Shown here: piece after piece, positions 23,323 to 31,781 of the stretch
Position numbering within the stretch: the stretch's first letter is position 1
How the letters are laid out: the number at the start of each line of letters is the position of its first letter
Assembly (NCBI GenBank): GCA_009694215.1
Contig: SHVN01000008.1
Coordinates: forward strand, 1 to 50,971
Source: Xanthobacteraceae bacterium
Lineage (GTDB): Bacteria > Pseudomonadota > Alphaproteobacteria > Rhizobiales > Xanthobacteraceae
Length of the DNA stretch: 50,971 nucleotides
Direction of reading: 5' to 3'
The notes under the pieces: generated by a model
The model's database searches: none
Told to the model about the DNA's origin: nothing
What the model saw: only the letters and a program-made list of their open reading frames with translations
Translations under genes and position numbers: made by a program

Positions 23323-26250
23323 TCATTGGAGACTCATCGCCAGCACGCGCGCAACATGAATCGCCTCGCGCCCGGCGCCATCGTGGATCTGATGGCGGCA
23401 GGAGGTGCCGTCGGCGACGATGATGGTGCCCACATCGGCCTTTCGAACGGCGGGTAGCAGCGACAATTCGCCCATCGCCTTCGACACGTCGATGGTGTCG
23501 GCGGCGTAGCCAAAGGCGCCGGCCATGCCGCAGCAGCTCGATTCGATCGGCTCGACCTTGAGATCGGGCACGAGCCTCAGAACCGTCTCGACCGCGCTGA
23601 AGGCGTCGAACGCCTTCTGATGGCAATGGCCGTGGACCAGCGCCCGCTCGGCGACCCTCTTGAGCGGAAGATTGAGCCGCCCCGCTTGCGCCTCCCGCGC
23701 CAGAAACTCCTCAAAGGTCAGCGCCAGATCTGCAACGCGGCTTGCGCCCTCACCCTTGATCATCGCGGGAATCTCGTCGCGGAAGCTAAGCAGGCAGCTC
23801 GGCTCCAAGCCTACTACGGGAACGCCGCGCGAAACGAACGGCTCAAGCGCGGCCAGCGTGCGCTCGGCTTCGACGCGCGCCTCATCCACCTTGCCGATGG
23901 AGAGGAAGGTGCGGCCGCAGCATAGAGGGCGCGAAGAGCCGTCCACCGGCTTTGCGAAATGCACCCGATAGCCGCCAGCATTCAATACAGCCAAAGCCGC
24001 GTCCAGATTCTCGCGCTCGAAATAGCGGTTGAACGTGTCGGCGAAGAGCACGACCTCGCGACCGTTCGCCTTTGCCGTGGCAGCGCCGGCAAAAATATCC
24101 GAGCGCCAGCGCGGCAGAGAGCGCTTTGCGCTGAAGCCCGCGATGACCTCAGACAATTTCGCCGCGCCGGGCAACGCGTCGCGCAAGTTGAGCAGCCACG
24201 GCATCTTCGCCCCATAGGGCGCATAGCGCGGCAACCAGCCCACCAGCCGGTCTTGCAGCGACAGACCGAATTTTGCCACGCGCGCGGCCTGCACCTCGAT
24301 CTTCATCTTCGCCATGTCGACGCCGGTCGGGCATTCGCGGCGGCAGCCCTTGCAGGAGACGCAGAGCTTCATCGTCTCCGCCATCTCGTCCGACGTGAGC
24401 GCGTCCGGCCCGAGCTGACCGGTGATCGCCAACCGCAGCGAGTTGGCGCGGCCGCGCGTCACGTCGCGCTCCTCGCGGGTGACGCGGTAGCTCGGGCACA
24501 TCACGGCGCCGGCGAGCGAGCGGCAGGCGCCGTTGCTGTTGCACATCTCGACCGCGCCCTGGAAACCGCCGCCCGCGCCCGGATAGGCCGACCAGTCGAG
24601 CCGCGTCTTCATCGCGTCGGCGTGATAGTCCGGGCCGTAGCGGAAGTTCGTGCGGTCGTCGAACTTCGGCGCACGCACGATCTTGCCGGGGTTGAACAGG
24701 CCGTCCGGATCGAAGCGGTCCTTCACCTCCTCGAAGGCATGCACCAGCCGCTTGCCGAACATGAACTCGTGGAATTCCGAGCGCACGATCCCGTCGCCGT
24801 GCTCGCCGGAGTGCGAGCCCTTGTATTCGCGCACGAACGAAAACGCCTGCTCGGCGATGGCGCGCATCGCACGCACGTCCTTGTCAAGCCGCAGATTGAG
24901 GATCGGCCGCACATGCAGGCAGCCCACCGAAGCATGCGCGTACCAGGTGCCGCTGGTGCCGTTTCGCTCGAACACCTCGGTCAGACGCGACGTGTAGTCG
25001 GCGAGGTGCTCTAGCGGCACCGCGCAGTCCTCCACGAAGGAGATCGGCTTGCCCGCCTCCTTCATCGACATCATGATGTTGAGGCCGGCGGTGCGTAGTT
25101 CCGTGATCGCGCCTTGTAGTTTCGGATCGAGCACATCGACGACGCCGCCCCAATAAGCGCCGCTGCGATTCCAGCTAAAGCCTAGATCGCCGATCAGTTC
25201 GTGCAGGCGTTTGAGCCGCCGCTCGTTCTCGTCCCACTCGGCCTCGGCGAATTCGACCAGCAGCAGCGCCGCCGGCTGCCCGCGCACGAAGGCTTCCAGC
25301 GTGGGCCGGAACATGTCGATGTCGCGGGCGAGCCCGATCATGGTCGCATCGACGAGTTCGACCGCGATCGGCGCGAGCTTGACGACGTGCTGCGCCGCCG
25401 CCATCGCCGCGTGGAAATCTCCGAAGTGGCAGGCGCCGAGCGCGCGGCGGCCGAGCAGTGGCGACAGCTTCAATTCGATCGCGGTGGAGAAAGCAAGCGT
25501 GCCCTCGGAGCCAACCAGGATATGCGCGAGGTTGACGTCGTTCCTGCCCGGCACCAGCGCATCGATGTTGTAGCCGCCGACCCGGCGCTGCACCTTGGGG
25601 AATCGCGCAGCGATCTCGTCAGCCTCGCGGCTGCCCAGCGCGAACAGATCGTGTGCCAGCGAGCGGAGAGGCGAATCCGCGGACAGGTCGGAGAGGTCCG
25701 CCGCCACCGGACCGAAATGCGCCTTGCTGCCGTCGGCCAGCACGGCGTCGATCGAGATGACGTTCTCGCGCGTGTTGCCATAGCGCAGCGACCGGCCGCC
25801 GCAGGAGTTGTTCGCGGTCATGCCGCCGATCGTGGCGCGCGAGGCGGTCGAGACGTCGACTGGAAACCACAACCCGTGCGCCTTGAGCTGACGGTTCAAA
25901 TCGTCGAGCACAATGCCGGGCTCGACGCGGACGCGGCGGCCGGCGACGTCGAGATCGAGGATGCGGTTGAGATACTTTGAGCAGTCGACGATGATCGACG
26001 AATTGACCGTCTGCCCGGCCTGCGACGAGCCGCCGCCGCGAGCCGTCACCGCGACGCCCTCCGCGCGGCAGATCTCTATCGCCCGTTCGGCTTCTTCTAT
26101 CGTGCGCGGGATGACTACGCCGAGCGGCATGATCTGGTAGTGCGAGGCGTCGGTCGAATAGCCGCCGCGAGTGAAGCGGCCGAAATCGGCGCCACCGCCG
26201 AGTTCGGCCTTGAGGCGCCGCTCCAGTCCGGGCAACAGGCGTTCGGCCAC
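23323..26250 (-). CDS. FAD-linked and Fe-S two-domain 2-hydroxyacid dehydrogenase (GlcD/Dld plus GlpC/CCG fusion)
   Basis: A 975-residue fused flavoprotein. An FAD_binding_4 domain near residues 40-190 (PLGVVIPRTIEEAERAIEIC, VTARGGGSSQAGQTVNSSII, GGMTANNSCGGRSLRYGNT) is followed by an FAD-oxidase C-terminal domain to about 550 (HSGEHGDGIVRSEF, FDPDGLFNPGKIVR). Then come a ferredoxin-like segment with CVSCKGCRRECPTG and two CCG-type regions (LEPSCLLSFRDEIP; HGHCHQKAF and ESSCCGMAGAFGYA). Fusions of this kind oxidise D-lactate, D-2-hydroxyglutarate or glycolate and feed electrons to the membrane. Start is GTG at 26248-26250 with GGAGA upstream. It is divergent from serine-glyoxylate aminotransferase, which makes glycolate a reasonable guess. 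Confidence 0.87.
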   Translation of the reverse strand: MAERLLPGLERRLKAELGGGADFGRFTRGGYSTDASHYQIMPLGVVIPRTIEEAERAIEICRAEGVAVTARGGGSSQAGQTVNSSIIVDCSKYLNRILDLDVAGRRVRVEPGIVLDDLNRQLKAHGLWFPVDVSTASRATIGGMTANNSCGGRSLRYGNTRENVISIDAVLADGSKAHFGPVAADLSDLSADSPLRSLAHDLFALGSREADEIAARFPKVQRRVGGYNIDALVPGRNDVNLAHILVGSEGTLAFSTAIELKLSPLLGRRALGACHFGDFHAAMAAAQHVVKLAPIAVELVDATMIGLARDIDMFRPTLEAFVRGQPAALLLVEFAEAEWDENERRLKRLHELIGDLGFSWNRSGAYWGGVVDVLDPKLQGAITELRTAGLNIMMSMKEAGKPISFVEDCAVPLEHLADYTSRLTEVFERNGTSGTWYAHASVGCLHVRPILNLRLDKDVRAMRAIAEQAFSFVREYKGSHSGEHGDGIVRSEFHEFMFGKRLVHAFEEVKDRFDPDGLFNPGKIVRAPKFDDRTNFRYGPDYHADAMKTRLDWSAYPGAGGGFQGAVEMCNSNGACRSLAGAVMCPSYRVTREERDVTRGRANSLRLAITGQLGPDALTSDEMAETMKLCVSCKGCRRECPTGVDMAKMKIEVQAARVAKFGLSLQDRLVGWLPRYAPYGAKMPWLLNLRDALPGAAKLSEVIAGFSAKRSLPRWRSDIFAGAATAKANGREVVLFADTFNRYFERENLDAALAVLNAGGYRVHFAKPVDGSSRPLCCGRTFLSIGKVDEARVEAERTLAALEPFVSRGVPVVGLEPSCLLSFRDEIPAMIKGEGASRVADLALTFEEFLAREAQAGRLNLPLKRVAERALVHGHCHQKAFDAFSAVETVLRLVPDLKVEPIESSCCGMAGAFGYAADTIDVSKAMGELSLLPAVRKADVGTIIVADGTSCRHQIHDGAGREAIHVARVLAMSLQ

Positions 26251-26433
26251 AATCGTCTCCGTCGTGAGGACTCCGCCTGCTTTTCAGGTTACTGGATGCC
26301 CTGTCTTGCCGGGCACGGACAATACGGCCTGGCATCGCCTAAATAGACTTGACCCCGTTGTCGCATTCTAGTTCAACGCCCGCAGCCGGGCCGTCAAGGC
26401 CCAACAAAAACAGCCGTAACAGGAGCCTTGTCG

Positions 26434-27642
26434 ATGGCCCAGAACTCCGCGCGCAACCCCGGCCGCCATTTCCTGCAGATACCCGGGCCGACGCCGCTGC
26501 CCGATCGCGTGCTGCGGGCGATGGACACGCCGATCATCGACCACCGCGGGCCGGAGTTCTCCAAGCTCGCCAAGAAGGCACTAGAAGGCATCAAGACGAT
26601 CTTCAAAACCACCAACCCGGTGGTCATCTATACGGCGACCGGCACCGGCGCCTGGGAAGGCGCGCTGGTCAATACGCTGTCGCCCGGCGACCGCGTGCTG
26701 ATGGTCGAGACCGGACAGTTCGCCACGATCTGGAAGAAGATGGCCGAGCGGCTCGGGCTGAAGCCGGAATTCATCGCGACCGACTGGCGCCAGGGCATCG
26801 ACCCGAAGGCGGTCGAGGCGAAGCTCCGCGAGGACAAGAACAAGGAGATCAAGGCGGTCTGCGTCCTGCACAACGAGACCTCGACCGGCGCGCTCACACC
26901 GATCGCGGACATCCGCAAGGCGATCGACGCAGCCGGGCACCCGGCCCTGTTCATGGTCGACACCATCTCCTCGCTCGCCTCAGCCGACTACCGCCATGAC
27001 GAATGGGGCGTCGACGTCTCCATCGGCGGCGCGCAGAAGGGCCTGATGATGCCGCCCGGCATGTCGTTCAACGCGATCAGCGACAAGGCGCTGGAGGCGA
27101 ACAAGGCCTCGGCGATGCCGAAGTCGTTCTTCGCCTGGGACGACATGCTGACCATGAACAAGGTCGGCTTCTTCCCATACACGCCGGCGACCCAGATGCT
27201 GCACGGCCTGGTCGAGGGCGTGGCGATGCTGCACGAGGAAGGTCTCGACAACGTGTTCGCGCGGCACAACCGGCTCGCCGAAGCCACGCGCCGCGCGGTG
27301 AAGGCGTGGGGCCTCGAGAACCTGAACAAGAACGCGAGCCAGTACTCGCCGACCATTACCGCGATCCTCCTGCCGGAGGGACACGACGCCGACAAGTTCC
27401 GCGCGCTCGCGCTCGACACGTTCAACATCTCCTATGGCGCAAGCTTCGGCCCTTACGCCGGCAAGTATTTCCGCATCGGCCATCTGGGCGACATCAACGA
27501 CGGCACCCTGATCGGCGCGCTCGGCATCACCGAGATGGCGCTGGCGCTGGCCGGCATCCCGCACAAGAAGGGCGGCGTTCAGACAGCGATCGACTATATC
27601 ACCTCGGCGCTGGCCGGCCCGAAGCGGGCCGCGGCGGAATAG
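26434..27642 (+). CDS. sgaA: Serine-glyoxylate aminotransferase (PLP class V)
   Basis: A 402-residue fold-type I aminotransferase. It opens RHFLQIPGPTPLPDRVLRAM, the typical AGXT/SGAT start. Substrate and cofactor residues are seen in YTATGTGAWEGAL and FMVDTISSLASADYRHDEWG, and the PLP-binding lysine is in IGGAQKGLMMPPG. It converts serine and glyoxylate to hydroxypyruvate and glycine, as in the serine cycle or in photorespiration-like glycolate recovery. AGGAG eight bases before ATG 26434 fixes the start; a TTG six bases earlier is too close to it. The 183 bases between it and the divergent FAD/Fe-S gene contain a small imperfect palindrome (TGCCC...GGGCA, about 26296-26315). Confidence 0.9.
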   Translation: MAQNSARNPGRHFLQIPGPTPLPDRVLRAMDTPIIDHRGPEFSKLAKKALEGIKTIFKTTNPVVIYTATGTGAWEGALVNTLSPGDRVLMVETGQFATIWKKMAERLGLKPEFIATDWRQGIDPKAVEAKLREDKNKEIKAVCVLHNETSTGALTPIADIRKAIDAAGHPALFMVDTISSLASADYRHDEWGVDVSIGGAQKGLMMPPGMSFNAISDKALEANKASAMPKSFFAWDDMLTMNKVGFFPYTPATQMLHGLVEGVAMLHEEGLDNVFARHNRLAEATRRAVKAWGLENLNKNASQYSPTITAILLPEGHDADKFRALALDTFNISYGASFGPYAGKYFRIGHLGDINDGTLIGALGITEMALALAGIPHKKGGVQTAIDYITSALAGPKRAAAE

Positions 27643-27696
27643 CGAGACGATCCGACAAAGCTGTGCTGCGACGCCGGCCACCCGGGTCCGGCCTCC

Positions 27697-27741
27697 GGCC
27701 GGCCCAAGTGCAAGCTTGTGCCGGCCGTTTGCGTCTGTTTT
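27697..27741 (+). terminator. Possible terminator after sgaA
   Basis: Stem GGCCGGC (27697-27703) / GCCGGCC (27720-27726), with an inner AAG/CTT pairing in the 16-base loop, followed by a T-rich stretch GTTTGCGTCTGTTTT. It lies 55 bases after the sgaA stop and before the first tandem Bug gene. The surrounding CCGGCC-rich sequence offers competing pairings, so this is only a reasonable candidate. Confidence 0.4.
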
Positions 27742-27791
27742 GCTAGCCCGCAAGACCCGCGAAAGACCGGGCGTAACGGGTGGAAGCCTTG

Positions 27792-28757
27792 ATGAATCGA
27801 TCTTGCCTTGCTTTGACGATTGCGCTCGTCGCGCTCGGCGGCGGCGATGCCTTCGCGCAAGGCTACCCCAATCGTCCGGTCCGCGTGCTGGTGCCGTTCG
27901 CGGCCGGCGGCGCCGTCGACGTGCTGGCGCGGCTGGTCGGCCAGAAGCTCTCGGAAGGCCTGGGCCAGCCGGTGATCATCGAAAACCGGCCTGGCGCGGG
28001 AAGCAACCTCGCCACCGACGTTCTGGCGAAGTCGCCGCCCGATGGCTACACGGTGCTGCAAATGGTCAACGGCATCGCCATCAGCCCGTCGCTCTACAAG
28101 TCGCTGCCGTTCGACTCGCAAAAGGACTTCGCCGCCGTCACTCAGATCGTGCAGTCGCAGCTCATACTGGTTGCCAATCCCAAGCTGCCCGCCAACAATG
28201 TGGCCGAGCTTGTCGCCCTCGCAAAGTCGAAGCCCGGCGCGCTCAACTACGGCTCGACCGGCGTGGGCAACCCGCTCAGCCTGACGATGGAAATGCTCAA
28301 GAGCGCCACCGGAATGGAAATCCAGGCCGTGATCTACCGCGGCGACGCGCCGGCCAATGCCGCGCTGATCGCGGGCGAAATCCAGCTCGGCGTGATGCCG
28401 ATGGCAACCACGCTGCCGCTGGTCGAAGGCGGTCAGCTCAAGGCGCTGGCGGTCGGCGGGGCCAAACGCTCGCCGGCGATGCCCAACGTGCCAACGGTTG
28501 CCGAGACCATCCCGGGCTTTGAATCGACGAGCTGGCAGGGCTATTTCCTGCCCGCCGGCACGCCGCGCGAGATCGTCGTGAAACTGCAGCAGGAAACGGC
28601 CAAGGTCCTCAAGCTTCCCGACGTGATGGAACGGCTCCGCGCCGGCGGCAACGAGGGCATCGGCTCGACGCCTGAGGAGTTCGACGCGCGCTTCCGGGCG
28701 GATATCGTCAAGTTCGCGAAAATCATCGCCGACGCGAAAATCCCGAAGCTGGATTGA
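27792..28757 (+). CDS. Bug/TctC substrate-binding protein, tandem copy 1
   Basis: A 321-residue periplasmic binding protein. The signal peptide (about residues 1-21) ends DAFAQ and is followed by GYPNRPVRVLVPFAAGGAVD, the core family motif. IENRPGAGSNLATDVLAKSP is the ligand-contacting loop, and the tail reads IIADAKIPKLD. The ATG at 27792 has GGAAG upstream; a GTG twelve bases earlier is a less likely start. It is the first of four same-strand Bug genes; copy 2 begins five bases after its stop. Copies 1 and 2 are strikingly alike at the N-terminus, which points to recent duplication. No membrane partner genes are near, so it must use distant TctAB or act as a sensor ligand-binder. Confidence 0.88.
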   Translation: MNRSCLALTIALVALGGGDAFAQGYPNRPVRVLVPFAAGGAVDVLARLVGQKLSEGLGQPVIIENRPGAGSNLATDVLAKSPPDGYTVLQMVNGIAISPSLYKSLPFDSQKDFAAVTQIVQSQLILVANPKLPANNVAELVALAKSKPGALNYGSTGVGNPLSLTMEMLKSATGMEIQAVIYRGDAPANAALIAGEIQLGVMPMATTLPLVEGGQLKALAVGGAKRSPAMPNVPTVAETIPGFESTSWQGYFLPAGTPREIVVKLQQETAKVLKLPDVMERLRAGGNEGIGSTPEEFDARFRADIVKFAKIIADAKIPKLD

Positions 28758-28762
28758 ACCCC

Positions 28763-29743
28763 ATGCGCCTGCGACTGCCCCATCTTTGCGCGTTGCTCGC
28801 TCTTTCGGTCGCGGCGGCGGCGCTGCCGCGCGAGGCTGCGGCGCAGGCCTATCCCAACCGCCCAGTCCGGCTGATCGTGCCGTTTGCGGCCGGCGGTGCG
28901 GTGGACGTGCTGGCGCGCCTGATGGGCGGCAAGCTCTCCGAGCAGCTCGGCCAGCCTGTGATCGTCGAAAACCGCCCGGGCGCGGGTGGCACCCTCGGAG
29001 CCGATTCGGTCGCCAAGGCCCCGCCCGACGGCTACACCATCCTGCAGAACACCAACGGCGCGGCGATCGGCCCGGCGATCTACAAGAGCCTGCCGTTCGA
29101 CGCGACCAAGGACTTCGCGCCGGTGACCCAGGTCGTCGCCTCGAACCTTGTGCTGGTGGCTAGCCCGAAGTCAGGCATTACCTCAGCCCAGGACCTGATC
29201 GCGCGCGCCCGCGCGGCACCGGGCAAGCTCAACTACGGATCGAGCGGATTGGGCAACCCGCTGCACCTGACCATGGAAATGCTCAAGCACGCGACCGGAA
29301 CCGACATTCTCGCGGTGCCGTTCCGCGGCGACGCCCAGATCAACATGGCGTTGATCTCGGGCGAGGTGGAGGTGGCGGTGGTGCCGCTGGCGACCGCGGT
29401 CCCGCTGATCCAGGACGGCCGCATCCGCGCGCTCGGCGTCACCGGCCCCAAACGCTCGGAGGCGGTGCCGAACGTGCCGACGATCGCGGAGCAGGGCGTA
29501 CCCGGCTTCGCATCCTCAGGCTGGCAGGGATGGTTCATGTCGGCCAGCACGCCTGCCCCGATCGTCGACCGCATCCAGCAGGAAGTGCTCAAGGCACTAG
29601 CGCTGCCGGATATTCAAGAACGGCTCAAGGCCATGGCCTACGAGCCGATCGGCAGCACGCCGAAGGAATTCGATGCCTATTTCAAATCCGAGATCGTAAA
29701 ATTCACCAAGGTCATCGCGGATGCGAAAATCCCGCAACAATGA
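28763..29743 (+). CDS. Bug/TctC substrate-binding protein, tandem copy 2
   Basis: A 326-residue protein with a signal peptide of about 25 residues ending AAAQ. AYPNRPVRLIVPFAAGGAVD, VENRPGAGGTLGADSVAKAP and LNYGSSGLGNPLHLTMEML follow copy 1 closely. The ATG at 28763 is used here; a TTG overlapping the stop of copy 1 (TTGA at 28754) is an alternative start in the same frame. The intergenic gaps of five and four bases on either side imply that copies 1-3 are one transcript. Ligand unknown. The C-terminus is VIADAKIPQQ instead of the KIPKLD shared by the other three copies. Confidence 0.88.
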   Translation: MRLRLPHLCALLALSVAAAALPREAAAQAYPNRPVRLIVPFAAGGAVDVLARLMGGKLSEQLGQPVIVENRPGAGGTLGADSVAKAPPDGYTILQNTNGAAIGPAIYKSLPFDATKDFAPVTQVVASNLVLVASPKSGITSAQDLIARARAAPGKLNYGSSGLGNPLHLTMEMLKHATGTDILAVPFRGDAQINMALISGEVEVAVVPLATAVPLIQDGRIRALGVTGPKRSEAVPNVPTIAEQGVPGFASSGWQGWFMSASTPAPIVDRIQQEVLKALALPDIQERLKAMAYEPIGSTPKEFDAYFKSEIVKFTKVIADAKIPQQ

Positions 29744-29747
29744 AACC

Positions 29748-30734
29748 ATGAGCATGCCTATGCGACGGATGTGGTTGACGCTTTGCTTGATGCTGCTGGC
29801 CGCCGGCACCTTCGCGAATCACGCGCTCGCGCAGGGCTATCCGAACCGCGCGGTTCGCGTCGTCGTGCCGTTTCCGGCGGGTGGCGGCGTCGACACGATG
29901 GCGCGGATTCTGGGTAACAAGCTGTCCGAACGGATCGGGCAACCGGTGCTGATCGAGCATCGCCCGGGTGCCGGCGGTAACCTCGGCGCCGACGCGGTCG
30001 CCAAGGCCCCGCCGGACGGCTACACCGTGCTGCTGACGATCAACGCGCTTGCGATCAGCCCTGCGCTCTACCGCACTCTTCCGTTCGACCCGCTCAAGGC
30101 TTTCGTCCCGGTGGCGCACTTGGCTGCCAGCCAGTTCGTGCTGGTGGGTTCCCAGAAGATGCAGGCGGCGACGGTCCAAGAGGTGATCGCGCTCGCCCGC
30201 GCAAAGCCCGGCAGTCTCAACTACGGTTCGAGCGGGGTGGGCGCCCCGCTGCATCTGCTGGCGGAAATGTTCAAGCACGCAGCAAGCCTCGACATCGCGC
30301 ACATTCCCTATCGAGGCGACGCGCCGATGCTGACCGCGCTCCTGTCCGGCGACGTCCAGATTGCGTTCATGCCGCAAGGCACCGGCGTGCCGCAGGTGCA
30401 GAACGGCCAGGTCCGGGGGCTCGCCATCACCGGCCGAAAGCGCTCGACGGCGCTTACCGAACTGCCAACACTGCTGGAGGCAGGAGTGAAGGGCATGGAG
30501 GACGGCACTTGGTACGGCCTTTTCGCGCCGGCGGGCACGCCGCCCGACATCATCGCGCGCCTGCAGCGCGAGATGGCCGAAGTGCTGAAATCGCCGGACG
30601 TGGTCGAGCGCCTTCGGAGCAGCGGCAACGAGCCGGTCGGCAGCACGCCGGAGCAGTTCGACGCGGTCTTCAAGGCCGACATCGTCAAGTTTGAAAAAAT
30701 CATCGCCGATGCGAAAATCCCGAAACTGGACTGA
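29748..30734 (+). CDS. Bug/TctC substrate-binding protein, tandem copy 3
   Basis: A 328-residue protein. The signal peptide ends ANHALAQ. GYPNRAVRVVVPFPAGGGVD is the family opening, IEHRPGAGGNLGADAVAKAP the contact loop, and IIADAKIPKLD the tail. Three in-frame ATGs lie at 29748, 29754 and 29760; I took the first, four bases after the copy 2 stop. The GGGVD variant after the first strand and the different residues around the binding cleft (YTVLLTINALAISPALYRTL) suggest a ligand not identical to that of copies 1 and 2, which is inference. Confidence 0.88.
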   Translation: MSMPMRRMWLTLCLMLLAAGTFANHALAQGYPNRAVRVVVPFPAGGGVDTMARILGNKLSERIGQPVLIEHRPGAGGNLGADAVAKAPPDGYTVLLTINALAISPALYRTLPFDPLKAFVPVAHLAASQFVLVGSQKMQAATVQEVIALARAKPGSLNYGSSGVGAPLHLLAEMFKHAASLDIAHIPYRGDAPMLTALLSGDVQIAFMPQGTGVPQVQNGQVRGLAITGRKRSTALTELPTLLEAGVKGMEDGTWYGLFAPAGTPPDIIARLQREMAEVLKSPDVVERLRSSGNEPVGSTPEQFDAVFKADIVKFEKIIADAKIPKLD

Positions 30735-30802
30735 ACGGGCGGCGCGGCGGCCGGACAAAGGCCGTCAATGGACGCACAAGACATCACGCTTGGAGAATGA
30801 CA

Positions 30803-31774
30803 ATGAGAAAGTCGTTCATTGCGCTTGCGATCGCGCTGGCCGCATTCGGCCTCGCGAACACCGCGTCGGCGCAGGGCTATCCCAACCGGCCGATCCGCAT
30901 CGTCGTGCCCTACGCGGCCGGCGGCGGCGTGAGCATCCTCGGCCAGATCATCGGCAACAAGATGTCCGAGCTGATGAAGCAGCCAATCATCATCGAGAAC
31001 CGGCCCGGCGCCGGCGGCAATATCGGTGCCGATATGGTCGCCAAGTCCCCGCCCGACGGCTACACCATCCTTCTGCACACGAGCGCGATGTCCAGCGCCT
31101 CATCACTTTACAGCAAGCTGCCGTTCGATCCGGTGAAGGACTTCGTTCCAGTGTCCATGGTGATCTCGACGCAGTTCGTAATCGCGGGCTCGCAGAAAAC
31201 TCCGGCCACCAATCTGCGCGAACTGATCGCGCTCGCCAAGGAAAAGCCCGGCACCTTGAACTTCGGATCGAGCGGGCCCGGCTCCTCGCTGCATATCTTC
31301 GCCGAGATGTTCAAAAGCGCGGCGGGCGTGGACCTTGTGCACGTCACCTATCGCAGCGACGCGCAGATGGTGACCGCCCTGATGGGCGGCGACATTCAGC
31401 TTGCCTTCCTGCCGCAAGCGAACGGCATCGCCAATGTTCAGAACAACCAGATTCGCGGGCTTGGAGTGACAGGCACCAAGCGGATGGACGCGCTGCCCAG
31501 CGTGCCGACGGCCCTGGAGCAGGGCATCAAGGGACTCGAGGTCGGAAGCTGGAACGCAATGTTCGTGGCGGCCGGCACGCCGCCGGACATCGCGCAGGCT
31601 ATTCAGCAGGCGTTGGCCAAGGCGCTGGCCGATCCGCAGGTGCGCGAACGGCTGGTGTCGACGGGTCAGGAGCCGGTCGGCGACTCGCCCGAGGCCTTCG
31701 CCACCACGTTCAAGGCCGACATCGCGCGATTCGCCAAGGCGATCGAGCAGGCGAAGATTCCGAAGCTGGATTGA
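30803..31774 (+). CDS. Bug/TctC substrate-binding protein, tandem copy 4
   Basis: A 323-residue protein. Signal peptide ending TASAQ, then GYPNRPIRIVVPYAAGGGVS, IENRPGAGGNIGADMVAKSP, and tail IEQAKIPKLD. The Asp that follows the glycine run in the other copies (GGVD or GAVD) is Ser here, a change next to the ligand-binding loop. RBS GGAG is seven bases before the second ATG (30803), so that start was preferred to the ATG at 30797. It follows copy 3 after 68 bases and ends seven bases before the convergent fifth Bug gene. Confidence 0.88.
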   Translation: MRKSFIALAIALAAFGLANTASAQGYPNRPIRIVVPYAAGGGVSILGQIIGNKMSELMKQPIIIENRPGAGGNIGADMVAKSPPDGYTILLHTSAMSSASSLYSKLPFDPVKDFVPVSMVISTQFVIAGSQKTPATNLRELIALAKEKPGTLNFGSSGPGSSLHIFAEMFKSAAGVDLVHVTYRSDAQMVTALMGGDIQLAFLPQANGIANVQNNQIRGLGVTGTKRMDALPSVPTALEQGIKGLEVGSWNAMFVAAGTPPDIAQAIQQALAKALADPQVRERLVSTGQEPVGDSPEAFATTFKADIARFAKAIEQAKIPKLD

Positions 31775-31781
31775 ACGGGCG

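Noticed and set aside
26290-26320. TGCCC...GGGCA palindrome as a terminator
   Set aside because: It lies upstream of both divergent genes, has no T tract, and looks like a worn intergenic repeat.
27792-31774. Tandem repeat array or CRISPR-like structure suggested by recurring similar blocks
   Set aside because: The repeats are whole binding-protein genes about 1 kb long with diverged sequence, not short direct repeats with spacers.
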